64,000 nucleotides of DNA, from positions 62,001-126,000 of the forward strand of contig NZ_NOZR01000015.1 of NCBI RefSeq assembly GCF_002250655.1. Reading direction: 5' to 3'. A program made the position numbers and the translations under genes. Positions 31,961 through 41,925 of this stretch are shown piece after piece; position 1 is the stretch's first letter; each line of letters begins with the position of its first letter. This DNA comes from Mycolicibacterium sphagni. GTDB taxonomy: Bacteria > Actinomycetota > Actinomycetes > Mycobacteriales > Mycobacteriaceae. Under the pieces are notes generated by a model. The model saw nothing but the letters and a program-made list of their open reading frames with translations, ran no database searches and was not told the origin of the DNA.

Positions 31961-32887
31961 ATGGGTTCCGGGTACGACGACCAGGAGCTCGCTGGTGATG
32001 CCAGTGCCGAGCGGGCCGCCGACGAGTTGGTCGCCGAGCAGGCCAGTGCCGTCGCTCGCGACGCCAGCATGGCCGCGCACCGCGAGCCCGAGCCACAGGC
32101 CACCGAAGCGGCGTTGCCGCCGGCCGACCTCACCGCGGCCGCGTTCTTCGACGTCGACAACACGCTGGTGCAGGGCTCGTCGCTGGTGCACTTCGGTCGC
32201 GGCCTGGCGGCCCGCAAGTACTTCACCTACGCCGACATGGCCAAGTTCATCTACGCGCAGGCCAAGTTCCAGCTGACCGGCCGGGAGAACAGCGACGACG
32301 TCGCCGAGGGCAGGCGCAAGGCGCTGGCATTCATCGAGGGACGCTCGACCGCGGAGCTGATCGCGGTCGGCGAGGAGATCTACGACGAGATCATCGCCGA
32401 CAAGATCTGGCCCGGCACCCGCGCTCTGGCCCAGATGCATCTGGACGCCGGCCAGCAGGTGTGGCTCGTCACTGCGACCCCCTACGAGCTTGCCCACACG
32501 ATCGCCCGGAAGCTGGGCTTCACCGGCGCGCTGGGCACCGTCGCGGAGTCCGAGAACGGCGTGTTCACTGGACGGCTGGTCGGCGACATCCTGCACGGGG
32601 TCGGCAAGGCGCACGCCGTGCGGCAGCTGGCCATTCGCGAGGGCCTCAACCTCAAGCGCTGCACGGCTTACTCCGACAGCTACAACGACGTGCCGATGCT
32701 GTCGCTGGTCGGGACGGCAGTCGCCATCAACCCCGACGCCGACCTGCGAGAGCTGGCCCGGGAGCGCGGCTGGGAGATCCGCGATTTCCGGACCGCGCGC
32801 AAAGCGGCGCGCATCGGGGTGCCGTCAGCGCTGGCGCTGGGCGCGGTCGGTGGGGCGCTCGCCGCGGCGGTATCGCGCAGGCGCTGA
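31961..32887 (+). CDS. serB1: HAD-IB family phosphatase (SerB1-type)
   Basis: This is a 308-aa HAD hydrolase. A 55-residue acidic N-terminal extension is followed by motif I FFDVDNTLV (nucleophile D64, acid D66), motif II in VWLVTATPYE, the Lys of GVGKAHAV, and motif IV AYSDSYNDVPML. The C-terminus ends with a hydrophobic helix and basic residues that may touch the membrane. M. tuberculosis Rv0505c (SerB1) has the same form and is annotated as a phosphoserine phosphatase, though related enzymes act on other phosphates. It is the first gene of a plus-strand pair with the MaoC-like gene. Confidence 0.85.
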   Translation: MGSGYDDQELAGDASAERAADELVAEQASAVARDASMAAHREPEPQATEAALPPADLTAAAFFDVDNTLVQGSSLVHFGRGLAARKYFTYADMAKFIYAQAKFQLTGRENSDDVAEGRRKALAFIEGRSTAELIAVGEEIYDEIIADKIWPGTRALAQMHLDAGQQVWLVTATPYELAHTIARKLGFTGALGTVAESENGVFTGRLVGDILHGVGKAHAVRQLAIREGLNLKRCTAYSDSYNDVPMLSLVGTAVAINPDADLRELARERGWEIRDFRTARKAARIGVPSALALGAVGGALAAAVSRRR

Positions 32888-32946
32888 CTCGGCTCATCCC
32901 GGACTTGCCCCCCAGTCTTCGCCATACCCGCTGATAGGCTCCTCCG

Positions 32947-33459
32947 GTGTCAATCGCCAGCGACATCATTGGAACCCACTACCGCTACCCGGACTATTAC
33001 CTGGTCGGCCGGGAGAAGATTCGCGAGTACGCCACGGCGATCCAGTCCGACGATCCGTTGCACTACAGCGAGGAAGCAGCCAAGGCCGCCGGTTACGCCG
33101 ATGTGGTGGCCCCGCTGACGTTCATCGCGATCCCGGGACGCCAGGTGCAGCTGGACATCTTCCGCAACTTCGACGTCGGGATCAATATCGCCCGCGTCAT
33201 TCACCGCGATCAGAAGATCCTTTTTCACCGGCCAATCGTGGCCGGCGACAAATTGTTCTTCGATTCCTGGCTGGATTCGGTGGTCGAAAGCCACGGCACG
33301 GTCATCAGTGAATTGCGCAGCGAAGTCACCGACGAAGAGGGCAAACCGGTGATGACGACCGTTGTGACAATGATCGGTGAAGCCGAAGGCGACGAGGAGA
33401 CCAACGCTCAGGTGGCGGCCATCGCCGCGGCGGCGATGGGCAGGCAAACCGCGCGCTGA
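32947..33459 (+). CDS. MaoC-like hydratase subunit (UPF0336, Rv0504c-type)
   Basis: This 170-aa hot-dog-fold protein is related to the HadA/HadC subunits of the mycolic-acid hydroxyacyl dehydratase. The family start is visible as YYLVGREKIREYATAIQSDDPLHYS, with the later FHRPIVAGDKL. HadA/HadC-type subunits lack the catalytic Asp-His and serve as partners of HadB; no hadB is near. The start is a GTG at 32947. In M. tuberculosis cmaA2 lies directly downstream; here only 30 bases separate it from the acyltransferase gene. Confidence 0.83.
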   Translation: MSIASDIIGTHYRYPDYYLVGREKIREYATAIQSDDPLHYSEEAAKAAGYADVVAPLTFIAIPGRQVQLDIFRNFDVGINIARVIHRDQKILFHRPIVAGDKLFFDSWLDSVVESHGTVISELRSEVTDEEGKPVMTTVVTMIGEAEGDEETNAQVAAIAAAAMGRQTAR

Positions 33460-33489
33460 CTGCGCACGCTGCAAGCCGACTCGGGCCGC

Positions 33490-34554
<1,065 letters not shown>

Positions 34555-34584
34555 TTCAGTTACCTTCTCCCCACCATCGGCCCA

Positions 34585-35658
34585 TCAGCCGCCCCATCGC
34601 TGCGCAACGGCGACCGCGCGACTCTCCACAGATCGTACCCATTTGGGGTCAATGATCGGGGTCAAACCTCGGCCGCGCACGTAATCGTCGAATGCCTCCA
34701 TCGTCGTCCATTTCGGCGCAAAGCCCAACTCGGAGCGCATTCGGGCGGTATCCATGACGCGCCCGTAATTAAGCCAGTCCATCTGGTCACGGTTGAGATC
34801 GGAAGGCCGGCCCGCCCGTCGCAACGAATACAGTGCCCACACCCCGGAACTCGGCAGCGGAATCGCAATCCGTCCCGATCGCCGGATCGCCTGCGACATC
34901 ATGATCACGCCGTCGGCGCCGATGTTGAACGTGCCCGACTTGCCCGCCATCGTGGCGCGCTCCAGCGCCCCCAGCGCGTCCTGCTCGTGCAGCAACTGCA
35001 GCCGTGCGTCGTGGCCGAGCACGGTGGGCACCAGCGGACCGGCCAGATACCGCGACAACGCGGTATCCATCGCCGGCCCGATCATGTTGGCCAACCTCAA
35101 AATCGTGACCGCGATATCGGGCCTGCGGCGGCCGAGCCCGCGCACGTAACCCTCGATGTCGATGCTGTCGCGGGCGAAGCCCTCACCCGGGGGCCGACGG
35201 CTACTGCTGTCCTCGGTGTAGACCACCGGGTCGTGGGCGTGCGAGCCGTAGACCTCGGAGGTGGACTTGAGGATCACCCGGCGCACCGACGGCGCCTTCT
35301 GGCAGGCCGCGAACAGCTGCATGGCGCCCATCACGTTGATTTCCTTCAACGTGGCGCGCCCACCCGAGCGAGGGGCGTAGGAAGCCGCCGAAGCGTGCAC
35401 GACGGTGTCGACTTCGCCGTTTCGAATCACCTTGGCGATAAACGGGTTTCGAATGTCAGCCCGGACGAATTCGGCCCGGCCCATCCGGCGCAACATGTCC
35501 TTGCTCGGCGCGATGGCGTCGACAGCGATGACCTTGTTGATCAACGGGTTCTGCGCCAACCGCGCGGTCAGGTAACCGCCGAGGAACCGACAGGCCCCGG
35601 TGACCAGCACGACCCTTGGGTAGTGCGGCGCTTCGGTGTCGGTACCGCCGGAATCCAT
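34585..35658 (-). CDS. NAD-dependent epimerase-like SDR protein lacking YxxxK (Rv0501/GalE2-type)
   Basis: This is a 357-aa extended SDR. The Rossmann motif is TGACRFLGGY (20-29), and KSTSEVYGS (131-139) corresponds to the catalytic Ser/Thr region. At the place of the Y-x-x-x-K pair stands F161-A-R-D-S165, so both catalytic residues are replaced, while the following EGYVRG is conserved. Nucleotide binding seems possible but classical epimerase chemistry does not. A structural or regulatory role for the neighbouring acyltransferase is conceivable. Gene order Rv0501-Rv0502 is kept. Confidence 0.82.
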   Translation of the reverse strand: MDSGGTDTEAPHYPRVVLVTGACRFLGGYLTARLAQNPLINKVIAVDAIAPSKDMLRRMGRAEFVRADIRNPFIAKVIRNGEVDTVVHASAASYAPRSGGRATLKEINVMGAMQLFAACQKAPSVRRVILKSTSEVYGSHAHDPVVYTEDSSSRRPPGEGFARDSIDIEGYVRGLGRRRPDIAVTILRLANMIGPAMDTALSRYLAGPLVPTVLGHDARLQLLHEQDALGALERATMAGKSGTFNIGADGVIMMSQAIRRSGRIAIPLPSSGVWALYSLRRAGRPSDLNRDQMDWLNYGRVMDTARMRSELGFAPKWTTMEAFDDYVRGRGLTPIIDPKWVRSVESRAVAVAQRWGG

Positions 35659-35731
35659 GTGGACAGACTATCGGCTACAGACTGCGCCCGGCTTAGCGCG
35701 ACAGCTGCCGGGCCAGTGCCCGGCAGCGGAT

Positions 35732-35833
35732 TTACTTGCCGAGTTTTCTGCGCTGAACCCGGGTACGACGCAGCAGCTTGCGGTGCTTCTTCTTCGACAT
35801 GCGCTTACGCCGCTTCTTGATGACTGAACCCAT
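35732..35833 (-). CDS. 33-aa basic AURKAIP1/COX24-domain peptide (Rv0500B-type)
   Basis: Reading the complement from the ATG at 35833 gives [20 protein letters not shown], then [13 protein letters not shown] and TAA. Two thirds of the residues are Lys or Arg. The peptide is the conserved small actinobacterial protein annotated as AURKAIP1/COX24-domain protein, seen bound to the mycobacterial 30S ribosome (bS22). It is identical or nearly so across mycobacteria. Confidence 0.9.
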
Positions 35834-35949
35834 GAAAATTCGCTACCTAAGTCCTCGCAGTGCCTGCACCAGCGCAGGCTTCTTGTGTCCCGGACACCTT
35901 ACCTAAGCAGGCACGCGGAACGGAAAACGGCCGGTATGAGACCGGCTCG

Positions 35950-36213
35950 TTAACCCGCATCGAAGTAAGAGGTCTCCAGCAAGTCATGGACGGCCTTGGC
36001 ATGCACGCGGAAGGAGCGACCTACCCGCACCGCGGGCAGCTCCCCGTTGTGCACCAGGCGGTAGACCGTCATCTTGCTGACGCGCATCAGCGCAGCTACT
36101 TCGGCGACGGTCAGAAATTGAGCTCTGGCGGCCGGCGGACTGTCGGCGCCACCGGCATCACGCGCCGATTTTCCAGCCGAATCCCGCGCCGATGGCCCGT
36201 TCATAGACGTCAT
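35950..36213 (-). CDS. Excisionase/MerR-type helix-turn-helix protein (Rv0500A-type, BldC-like)
   Basis: This 87-aa protein has a disordered N-terminal third and a small winged-helix domain at about 33-80: FLTVAEVAALMRVSKMTVYR then L-V-H-N-G-E-L-P-A-V-R-V-G-R-S-F-R-V. The domain is the excisionase / BldC form in which short DNA-binding proteins bind head-to-tail. It is a stand-alone chromosomal gene present in all mycobacteria at this locus, not a phage remnant. Its targets are unknown. Confidence 0.87.
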   Translation of the reverse strand: MTSMNGPSARDSAGKSARDAGGADSPPAARAQFLTVAEVAALMRVSKMTVYRLVHNGELPAVRVGRSFRVHAKAVHDLLETSYFDAG

Positions 36214-36351
36214 CGCAACCCAATCCGTCAGGCACGGGCAGTTCCAGCGGCTTCCCCACCGCTGGCACCCAGCCGTGCATACACGAGGAGAATAGCGTGG
36301 CGGATGGGGTTACTGCGACGGGTGTGGGTCAATCCGTCAGAAAAATCTGAA

Positions 36352-37215
36352 CTACTCTGATGTAATTCCGAGCTGCTCAGAGCGTGTTTTCGCGGCGTCG
36401 ATGGCAGCGGCGACGGCCGCCCGCACCCCACCCCTCTCGAGTTCCCGCAGGCCAGCGGCCGTGGTCCCGCCCGGGGAGGTGACCATTGCGCGCAGCCGGG
36501 CCGCAGATGTGTCCAGTCCGGTGTCTTCGCCAGCCTCTCGCTGGCTGTCGAGGCGTTCGAGCAGCATTGCCGCCGATCCGGCCATGGTTTGCACCGCGAG
36601 GTCGGTGGCGACCGCTCTGGACAGCCCGTTGGCGACGCCGGCGTCGACCAATGCTTCGACAAATAGGAAGAAGTACGCCGGCCCAGAGCCAGAGACGGCC
36701 GTAACGGCGTCCAGCTGGCTCTCCGGGACGGTCAACACGTCACCGATGCACCGGAAGACCCCCGCGGCGTCGGCGAGCTGCTCAGGCGTCGCGAACCGGC
36801 CGGCGGCCAGGGCACTGACGCCGGCACCCACCAGGGCCGGGGCGTTGGGCATCACCCGGATCACGGGTGAGCCGGCGGGCAGCCGGGCCTCGTAGAAACC
36901 GATCGTCACGCCGGCGAGGACGGTGACGAAGACCTGCTCGACGGTGTCGCTCTCGGCCTGGGCGGCGGCCTCGGCGATTTCGGCGACGACGGATTCGGCA
37001 TCGGCCGGTTTCACCGCGACAATCACGAACGCCGCGGTCTCGACCGCCTCGGAGACCGTTGCGACCTGAACCGAGTACTTCTCCCCCAGGTACTGAGCCC
37101 GCTCCGGCATCCGCTCGGAGACCACGAGGTCTTTGACCTGCCGGCCCGCTCGAAGCAGTCCCGAAAGGATCGCCTCGCCCATGCTGCCGCCGCCGATGAT
37201 CGCGATTCTGGCCAT
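36352..37215 (-). CDS. proC: Pyrroline-5-carboxylate reductase
   Basis: This 287-aa enzyme catalyses the last step of proline synthesis, reducing pyrroline-5-carboxylate with NAD(P)H. The N-terminal Rossmann motif IIGGGSMGEAI (6-16) and the C-terminal signature SGSGPAYFFLFVEALVDAG through MVTSPGGTTAAGL are complete. It starts 23 bases after the thioesterase gene stop (37238) on the same strand and ends 138 bases before the excisionase-like gene. Confidence 0.94.
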   Translation of the reverse strand: MARIAIIGGGSMGEAILSGLLRAGRQVKDLVVSERMPERAQYLGEKYSVQVATVSEAVETAAFVIVAVKPADAESVVAEIAEAAAQAESDTVEQVFVTVLAGVTIGFYEARLPAGSPVIRVMPNAPALVGAGVSALAAGRFATPEQLADAAGVFRCIGDVLTVPESQLDAVTAVSGSGPAYFFLFVEALVDAGVANGLSRAVATDLAVQTMAGSAAMLLERLDSQREAGEDTGLDTSAARLRAMVTSPGGTTAAGLRELERGGVRAAVAAAIDAAKTRSEQLGITSE

Positions 37216-37237
37216 GTCCGAGAACCCTAATGGAGGG

Positions 37238-38035
37238 CTACTGGGCGGGCACCAAGGCCAGCTGGCGGGTCTGCACGATGATGCGCCCCTCGCTGTCGAC
37301 CACGGTGTGGTCCTCGTCGAACCAGTCCTGGCCGATCTGCGTCGTCGTGCAGGCCACCCGCAGCCAGCCGTCGGCGGGCAGCCCCCGCAGATACGCGGTC
37401 ATCTGCACCGTCGGAGCCCAGCCACGGCGGTCGACCGCGTAGCAGACCGGCACCGAGATATCCCCGCACATCAGCGCGAACAACACGTCCACCGACCCCT
37501 CCTTGGGCCGGACCCAGATCTTGAACACCGGGGCGCCGGACTCGGTGACCGTCTCGGTCAACTCGGGCCGGATATCGCAGCCGCGAGCCAGATTGTTGAT
37601 CGCGGCCGCGGGATGCCCCGGCCCGATCGGCTCGATATGGGCGGGCGGCTCCACGCTCATCAGCGCCGTCACCGGATTGGCCGACAACAGCGGCTGCACA
37701 TGGTGCTCGGGGTCGCCGAGGGTGACCACCGCCCGCACGCAGATCCGCTCGCCCTGAGACAGCGCCACGTCCACCAGGCCGATCCGGCGGCCGCGCTTCT
37801 GCACCGTAGTGACCAGACGCACCGGACCGGGGTCGGGGGCGGACAGGAAATCCGCCGACACCGCCACCGGCTCAAAGCCTTCATGGGAGTACGCCTCGCG
37901 GGCGGCCTTGGCGCACAGCGCCAGCATCACTCCGCCGTGGACTTTGGGCCCAATTGTCCAGTGCTCGTTGAGGTTTGCGTCAAAGCCGCCATCAGTGGAC
38001 TGAAGCACCATCGCATCGTCGAACCGGGGGTACAT
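37238..38035 (-). CDS. Acyl-CoA thioesterase-like double hot-dog protein (Rv0499-type)
   Basis: The 265-aa protein folds as two hot-dog domains (TesB-like). The first contains GPKVHGGVMLALCAKAAREAY and RRIGLVDVALSQGER; the second contains SVDVLFALMCGDISVP. It probably hydrolyses acyl-CoA or acyl-carrier thioesters. The start is the ATG at 38035 preceded by GAAAGG at 5 bases; the TTG immediately before it gives no better start. It follows the TIM-barrel gene by 15 bases. Confidence 0.8.
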   Translation of the reverse strand: MYPRFDDAMVLQSTDGGFDANLNEHWTIGPKVHGGVMLALCAKAAREAYSHEGFEPVAVSADFLSAPDPGPVRLVTTVQKRGRRIGLVDVALSQGERICVRAVVTLGDPEHHVQPLLSANPVTALMSVEPPAHIEPIGPGHPAAAINNLARGCDIRPELTETVTESGAPVFKIWVRPKEGSVDVLFALMCGDISVPVCYAVDRRGWAPTVQMTAYLRGLPADGWLRVACTTTQIGQDWFDEDHTVVDSEGRIIVQTRQLALVPAQ

Positions 38036-38050
38036 CAATACCTTTCTCGC

Positions 38051-38896
38051 TCATCGCAACAGATGGGTGCGCGCGAACTGAAGCGACTCGACCAACAGCG
38101 CCTCGCGCTCGGCCTTGGTACGCGCCCCAGAAGTGGTGACTTCGAGGATCACATGCCCGGTGAAGTCGCTGGCGGCCAGCATCTGACACACCTCGACGGT
38201 GGGCTGAGTTCCCCGGCCGGGCACCAGGTGTTCGTCGGTCGAGGCACCGTTGCCGTCGCACAGGTGCAGGTGCACCAGGCCGGATCCCATCCGCTCGGCC
38301 ATGTCCAGGGCGTCGGTGCCCGCCGTGGCGGTATGCGACAGATCCAGCGTGTAGTGGGCATGGTCCCCGTCGAGCGGGTCATAGGACGGCGCGAACGCCG
38401 AAATGCCCACGCCGGGACGGCCTCCCCGCTTACGCATCCGCTCGATCGACGGATCACCCGAGCCGAAGAACCGGTCGGCACGGAACGGGAACATGTTCTC
38501 CACCGCGACCAGCACGTCGCTGCGGCTCTCCAATTCGGCGACCTGCTCGCTGAAGCCCTCGGCATAGCGGCGCTGCCACCGGAACGGCGGGTGCACCACA
38601 ACAGTCTGTGCGCCAAGGCGTTCGGCGGCCTGGACACTGCGGGTCAGCTTCGGGATGGGATTGGCGCCCCACACCCGCTGCGAGATCAGCAGACATGGCG
38701 CATGCACCGACAATACGGGCATGTTGTAGCGGCGCGACAGCTTGGCGATAGCCCCGATGTCCTGACTGACGGTCTCGGCCCACACCATGAGTTCGACACC
38801 GTCGTAACCCAATTCGGCCGCGTACTCGAAAGCGGCCTCGGTCCTCAGCGGATAGACCGAGGCCGTCGACAGACCAACCTTGATTGCGGGGCGCAC
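38051..38896 (-). CDS. Sugar phosphate isomerase/epimerase-like TIM-barrel protein (Rv0498-type)
   Basis: The 281-aa AP-endonuclease-2/xylose-isomerase-like barrel has likely metal ligands in VAVENMFPF (Glu), TLDLSHTATAG (Asp/His), HLHLCDG (His/Asp) and VILEVT (Glu). The substrate is unknown. The start is a GTG at 38896. Operon order Rv0496 - Rv0497 - Rv0498 - Rv0499 - proC is the same as in M. tuberculosis; intergenic gaps are 7 and 15 bases. Confidence 0.85.
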   Translation of the reverse strand: MRPAIKVGLSTASVYPLRTEAAFEYAAELGYDGVELMVWAETVSQDIGAIAKLSRRYNMPVLSVHAPCLLISQRVWGANPIPKLTRSVQAAERLGAQTVVVHPPFRWQRRYAEGFSEQVAELESRSDVLVAVENMFPFRADRFFGSGDPSIERMRKRGGRPGVGISAFAPSYDPLDGDHAHYTLDLSHTATAGTDALDMAERMGSGLVHLHLCDGNGASTDEHLVPGRGTQPTVEVCQMLAASDFTGHVILEVTTSGARTKAEREALLVESLQFARTHLLR

Positions 38897-38903
38897 TGAA
38901 AAA

Positions 38904-39905
38904 TCAGGTCGACTGCAGCAGCGCCAACGGTCCGAGTGTGACCAGCGCCCCGACCGCCACGGCGATCAGAGTGCTGGCGATGTCCTCGGTTTTCCGGACG
39001 ATTCGGACGGCCACTACGAGGCCCAGGATGACCAGTACCGACAGCACCAGCGCGACGATGTTGTTCCACCGCCACAGCTGGTCGAACGCAACGAAGAGCC
39101 CGGCGCCGAATGCGACCGCCAGGATCGACTGGCCGACGACCAGCACGGCGCGCCACAGCGCGGTCAGCTTGGTCTCGCGGGGTAGGCCCTCGGGCGCTTC
39201 GGTCTCGGTCGCCGCCGCGCCGCCGTCGTGCTCGTCGTCGCGGACCCCACCACGGCGGGCGAGGTCGTCGGCCACCGTCTGCCCGCCGAACAGGGTGCCC
39301 CCGGAGGACCGCAGATAAGACTGCAGCTCGGCGGCGTCGTCTGCCTGCTCCTCGGGCGCCAGATCCAGTGCCGGGGCGGCTTCGTCGAGCGGGTCGAACG
39401 CCATCTGCTCGGCATCCGATGCGTCAGCATCCTCAGCCGAGGCATCCGCCGGCTGCGGCTCGGGTCTGCGCAGGGGCCGCGGGTCATAAGCCTTCTCAGG
39501 ACCGCGTTCCTTACGGGGAAGCGGACTGTCCGCACGCGTCGGCGGTGGATCAAAGGGCCTCACCGGCGTCTCCTCGGCGGCGACGGCCGTCGCCGGGGCC
39601 GATCCGTTGGTGGCCTTAGGCACCACCGGCTCGGGGGCGATCGGCTCCTCGCCGACCGGCTCCTCAGCCACCTCCACATCGGTCACGTCGACGTCTGTCA
39701 CGTCTACATCCCGCGTGATCGGGATCTCACCGGTGCGGATGATCGGGATCTCGCCGGTCAGTTCCGCGACGGTCACCGCGTCGTTGTTGCCGCGCCGGCG
39801 GCGGCGTCGCCCCCCGACCGGTGGTGAGCCGATCGTTCCATTCTTGGCGAGCAGCTCGGCCACCGAGATCGGCCGGCTGTTCTCGCTGTCATCTGGTGCA
39901 GTCAT
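38904..39905 (-). CDS. Acidic, disordered protein with C-terminal membrane helices (Rv0497-type)
   Basis: The 333-aa product has a basic block G-G-R-R-R-R-R-R-G (31-39). A long Pro/Glu/Ala/Asp-rich region (about 60-240) contains two short repeats (GEIPI twice, DVTDV twice). At the end there are three hydrophobic helices (about 258-276, 281-300, 308-328). It is a conserved mycobacterial membrane protein of unknown function. The start overlaps the stop of the ppx-like gene by 4 bases. Confidence 0.8.
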   Translation of the reverse strand: MTAPDDSENSRPISVAELLAKNGTIGSPPVGGRRRRRRGNNDAVTVAELTGEIPIIRTGEIPITRDVDVTDVDVTDVEVAEEPVGEEPIAPEPVVPKATNGSAPATAVAAEETPVRPFDPPPTRADSPLPRKERGPEKAYDPRPLRRPEPQPADASAEDADASDAEQMAFDPLDEAAPALDLAPEEQADDAAELQSYLRSSGGTLFGGQTVADDLARRGGVRDDEHDGGAAATETEAPEGLPRETKLTALWRAVLVVGQSILAVAFGAGLFVAFDQLWRWNNIVALVLSVLVILGLVVAVRIVRKTEDIASTLIAVAVGALVTLGPLALLQST

Positions 39906-40918
39906 CGTGTGCCTCTCGATCGGACGGCAGTCGACCGATCAAAACCCTTGTTTCCAGCATCCCCCACCGAGGTTTCCACCAGGGCAGTTCCGTCAGCTTC
40001 ACTGTCGAGTCGGCGCAGGATTATGCCCTCGCGTAGTGCCCAGGGACAGATGTCGACGGATTCCAATGACAGTGCTCGCATGCTCGCCTCCGCCACCAGA
40101 GCGCCGGCCACTATCTGCGGCGCCCGCTCGGCACTGACTCCCTCCAACTCGGCACGATCTGTCGTGGTCATCCTAGAGATGAAAGATATGAGCTGCCTCA
40201 GGCCGTTGGCCGTGAGCGTCCGCTTGACCCTGGGCCCGGCACCCGACGGGGCGGCGCCGGTGAGCCTGGCCAGCGAACGGAATGTCTTGGATGTCGCCAC
40301 CGCAAGGTCGGGAAGGCCGGCGTCCAAGACGAACGCACTGGCCTCGGCGAGCTCGTTGTCCAGCCAGTCGCGCAGCATGGCCACCCGGCGCCGCCCGGGC
40401 GGATCGTCGGGCAGCCACTCGCGGGTCAGCCGGCCGGCGCCCAGCGGCAGTGACAGCGCCACCTCGGGCGCCTCGTCGACACCGTTGGACAGCTCCAGAG
40501 AGCCGCCGCCGATATCGAGGTTGATGATGCGTCCGGCGCTCCAGCCATACCACCGCCGCACCGCCAGGAAGGTCAGCCGCGATTCGTTGGCGCCCGACAG
40601 GACCTGCAGGTTCACCCCGGTCTCAGCCAGCACGCGGGCCAGCACATCCTCGGAATTCTTGGCGTCGCGAACCGCCGAGGTGGCGAAGGCCATTAGGTCG
40701 GCGCAGCCGGAGCTCGCGGCGATCTTGGCGAACTCGTCGACGGTGTCGATCAGCTTGTCGGCGCCGCGGCGGGTCAGCTTGCCGGAGTCGTCGATCGCCT
40801 CGGCGAGCCGCAGCGCGGCTTTCGTCGAGCTCATCGGAGTTGGATGGCCGCCGCGGTGCGCATCGACCACCAGCAGATGAACTGTATTGCTGCCCACGTC
40901 GAGCACGCCTAATCGCAC
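39902..40918 (-). CDS. ppx1: Exopolyphosphatase/Ppx-GppA family protein (Rv0496-type)
   Basis: The 338-aa actin-like ATPase-fold protein has the phosphate-1 loop LDVGSNTVHLLV (6-17) and phosphate-2 motif NLDIGGGSLELS. It is shorter than E. coli Ppx, which has extra C-terminal domains, and corresponds to the short form in M. tuberculosis that hydrolyses short-chain polyphosphate. The start is a GTG at 40918. The divergent gene begins about 97 bases away. Polyphosphate turnover fits the near location of the phosphate-sensing SenX3-RegX3 system. Confidence 0.87.
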   Translation of the reverse strand: MRLGVLDVGSNTVHLLVVDAHRGGHPTPMSSTKAALRLAEAIDDSGKLTRRGADKLIDTVDEFAKIAASSGCADLMAFATSAVRDAKNSEDVLARVLAETGVNLQVLSGANESRLTFLAVRRWYGWSAGRIINLDIGGGSLELSNGVDEAPEVALSLPLGAGRLTREWLPDDPPGRRRVAMLRDWLDNELAEASAFVLDAGLPDLAVATSKTFRSLARLTGAAPSGAGPRVKRTLTANGLRQLISFISRMTTTDRAELEGVSAERAPQIVAGALVAEASMRALSLESVDICPWALREGIILRRLDSEADGTALVETSVGDAGNKGFDRSTAVRSRGTR

Positions 40919-41014
40919 GTGAACAAAACTAGCGTGCTAGTCCACCACGACACTTACGACATGGGGCAAAAGCCAGCGAGAAGCCGGAGCCCTTGTCGAC
41001 TACCGTTGGGCGCT

Positions 41015-41791
41015 GTGACAAATGGGCACCCTGGCGAGGTTGAACTCGACTTCCCGCGCGAGTGGGTGGAGTTCTACGACCCGGACAATGCGGAACACCT
41101 CATCGCCGCAGACCTGACGTGGCTGCTATCCAACTGGACGTGCGTGTTCGGTACACCCGCGTGCAAGGGCACGGTCGAGGGACGTCCGGACGACGGTTGC
41201 TGCTCGCACGGGGCGTTCCTGTCCGATGACGACGACCGCGCCCATCTCGACGACGCGGTCAAGAAGCTGACCGACGCCGATTGGCAATTCCGGGACAAGG
41301 GGCTGGGCCGCAAGGGCTACCTCGAGATGGACGAGTTCGACGACAAGCCCAGCCTGCGCACCCGCAAGTACAAGGGCGCCTGCATCTTCCTGAACCGTCC
41401 GGGGTTCCCGACCGGGATCGGCTGCGCCCTGCACACCAAAGCCATCAAGCTCGGGGTCGAACCGCTCACGATGAAGCCGGAGATCTGCTGGCAGCTGCCC
41501 ATCCGGCGCAGTCAGGAGTGGATCACCCGGCCGGACGGCACCGAAGTGCTCAAGACCACGATCACCGAGTACGACCGGCGTGGCTGGGGCGAGGGCGGCG
41601 CGGATCTGCACTGGTATTGCACGGGTGACCCCGCGGCTCACGTCGGAAAGAAGCAGGTCTGGGAGTCCTACGGCCCCGAGTTGACGGAGCTGCTCGGCGA
41701 GAAGGCCTACGCCGAACTGGCGGCCATGTGCAGACGGCGCAGTGGTTTCCCGCTGATCGCCGTGCATCCGGCCACCCGCGCCGCGCAGTAG
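41015..41791 (+). CDS. Cysteine-rich YkgJ/DUF3109-like protein (Rv0495c-type)
   Basis: The 258-aa product has clustered cysteines: WTCVFGTPACKG, DGCCSHGAF, GACIFLNRPG and GIGCALH. Together they suggest a bound zinc or iron-sulfur centre as in YkgJ-like proteins. I place the start at the GTG at 41015 (V-T-N-G-H-P-G-E), where conservation begins; the frame remains open to a GTG at 40919, adjoining the ppx1 start. It is conserved at this locus in M. tuberculosis. Function is unknown. Two tandem hairpins follow the stop. Confidence 0.78.
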   Translation: MTNGHPGEVELDFPREWVEFYDPDNAEHLIAADLTWLLSNWTCVFGTPACKGTVEGRPDDGCCSHGAFLSDDDDRAHLDDAVKKLTDADWQFRDKGLGRKGYLEMDEFDDKPSLRTRKYKGACIFLNRPGFPTGIGCALHTKAIKLGVEPLTMKPEICWQLPIRRSQEWITRPDGTEVLKTTITEYDRRGWGEGGADLHWYCTGDPAAHVGKKQVWESYGPELTELLGEKAYAELAAMCRRRSGFPLIAVHPATRAAQ

Positions 41792-41795
41792 CTGT

Positions 41796-41837
41796 CTGAG
41801 CCGCCGGTCCGGCCGCTCAGCGACGGCGGAGCCGTCG
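41796..41837 (+). terminator. Tandem hairpins after the cysteine-rich protein gene
   Basis: CTGAGC (41796-41801) pairs with GCTCAG (41815-41820). Directly after it, CGACGGC-GGA-GCCGTCG (41821-41837) is a perfect 7-bp hairpin followed by GATAGCGTTATTT. The second hairpin plus a T-rich tail is a credible intrinsic terminator. Confidence 0.6.
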
Positions 41838-41925
41838 GATAGCGTTATTTGCTAAATCTGCATCATTTTGCACGGAATTCGTGACTCAGCTCATGTGACG
41901 AACTGGTTGCCTTATGCCCTAAGCG

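Noticed and set aside
32461..33311. Arg-rich plus-strand frames over serB1 and the MaoC-like gene
   Set aside because: They overlap well-supported genes with clear catalytic motifs and show only typical GC-rich shadow composition.
35950..36213. Prophage or integrative-element marker (excisionase-type protein)
   Set aside because: The gene is a conserved stand-alone locus in mycobacteria, and no integrase, att repeat or phage gene is nearby.
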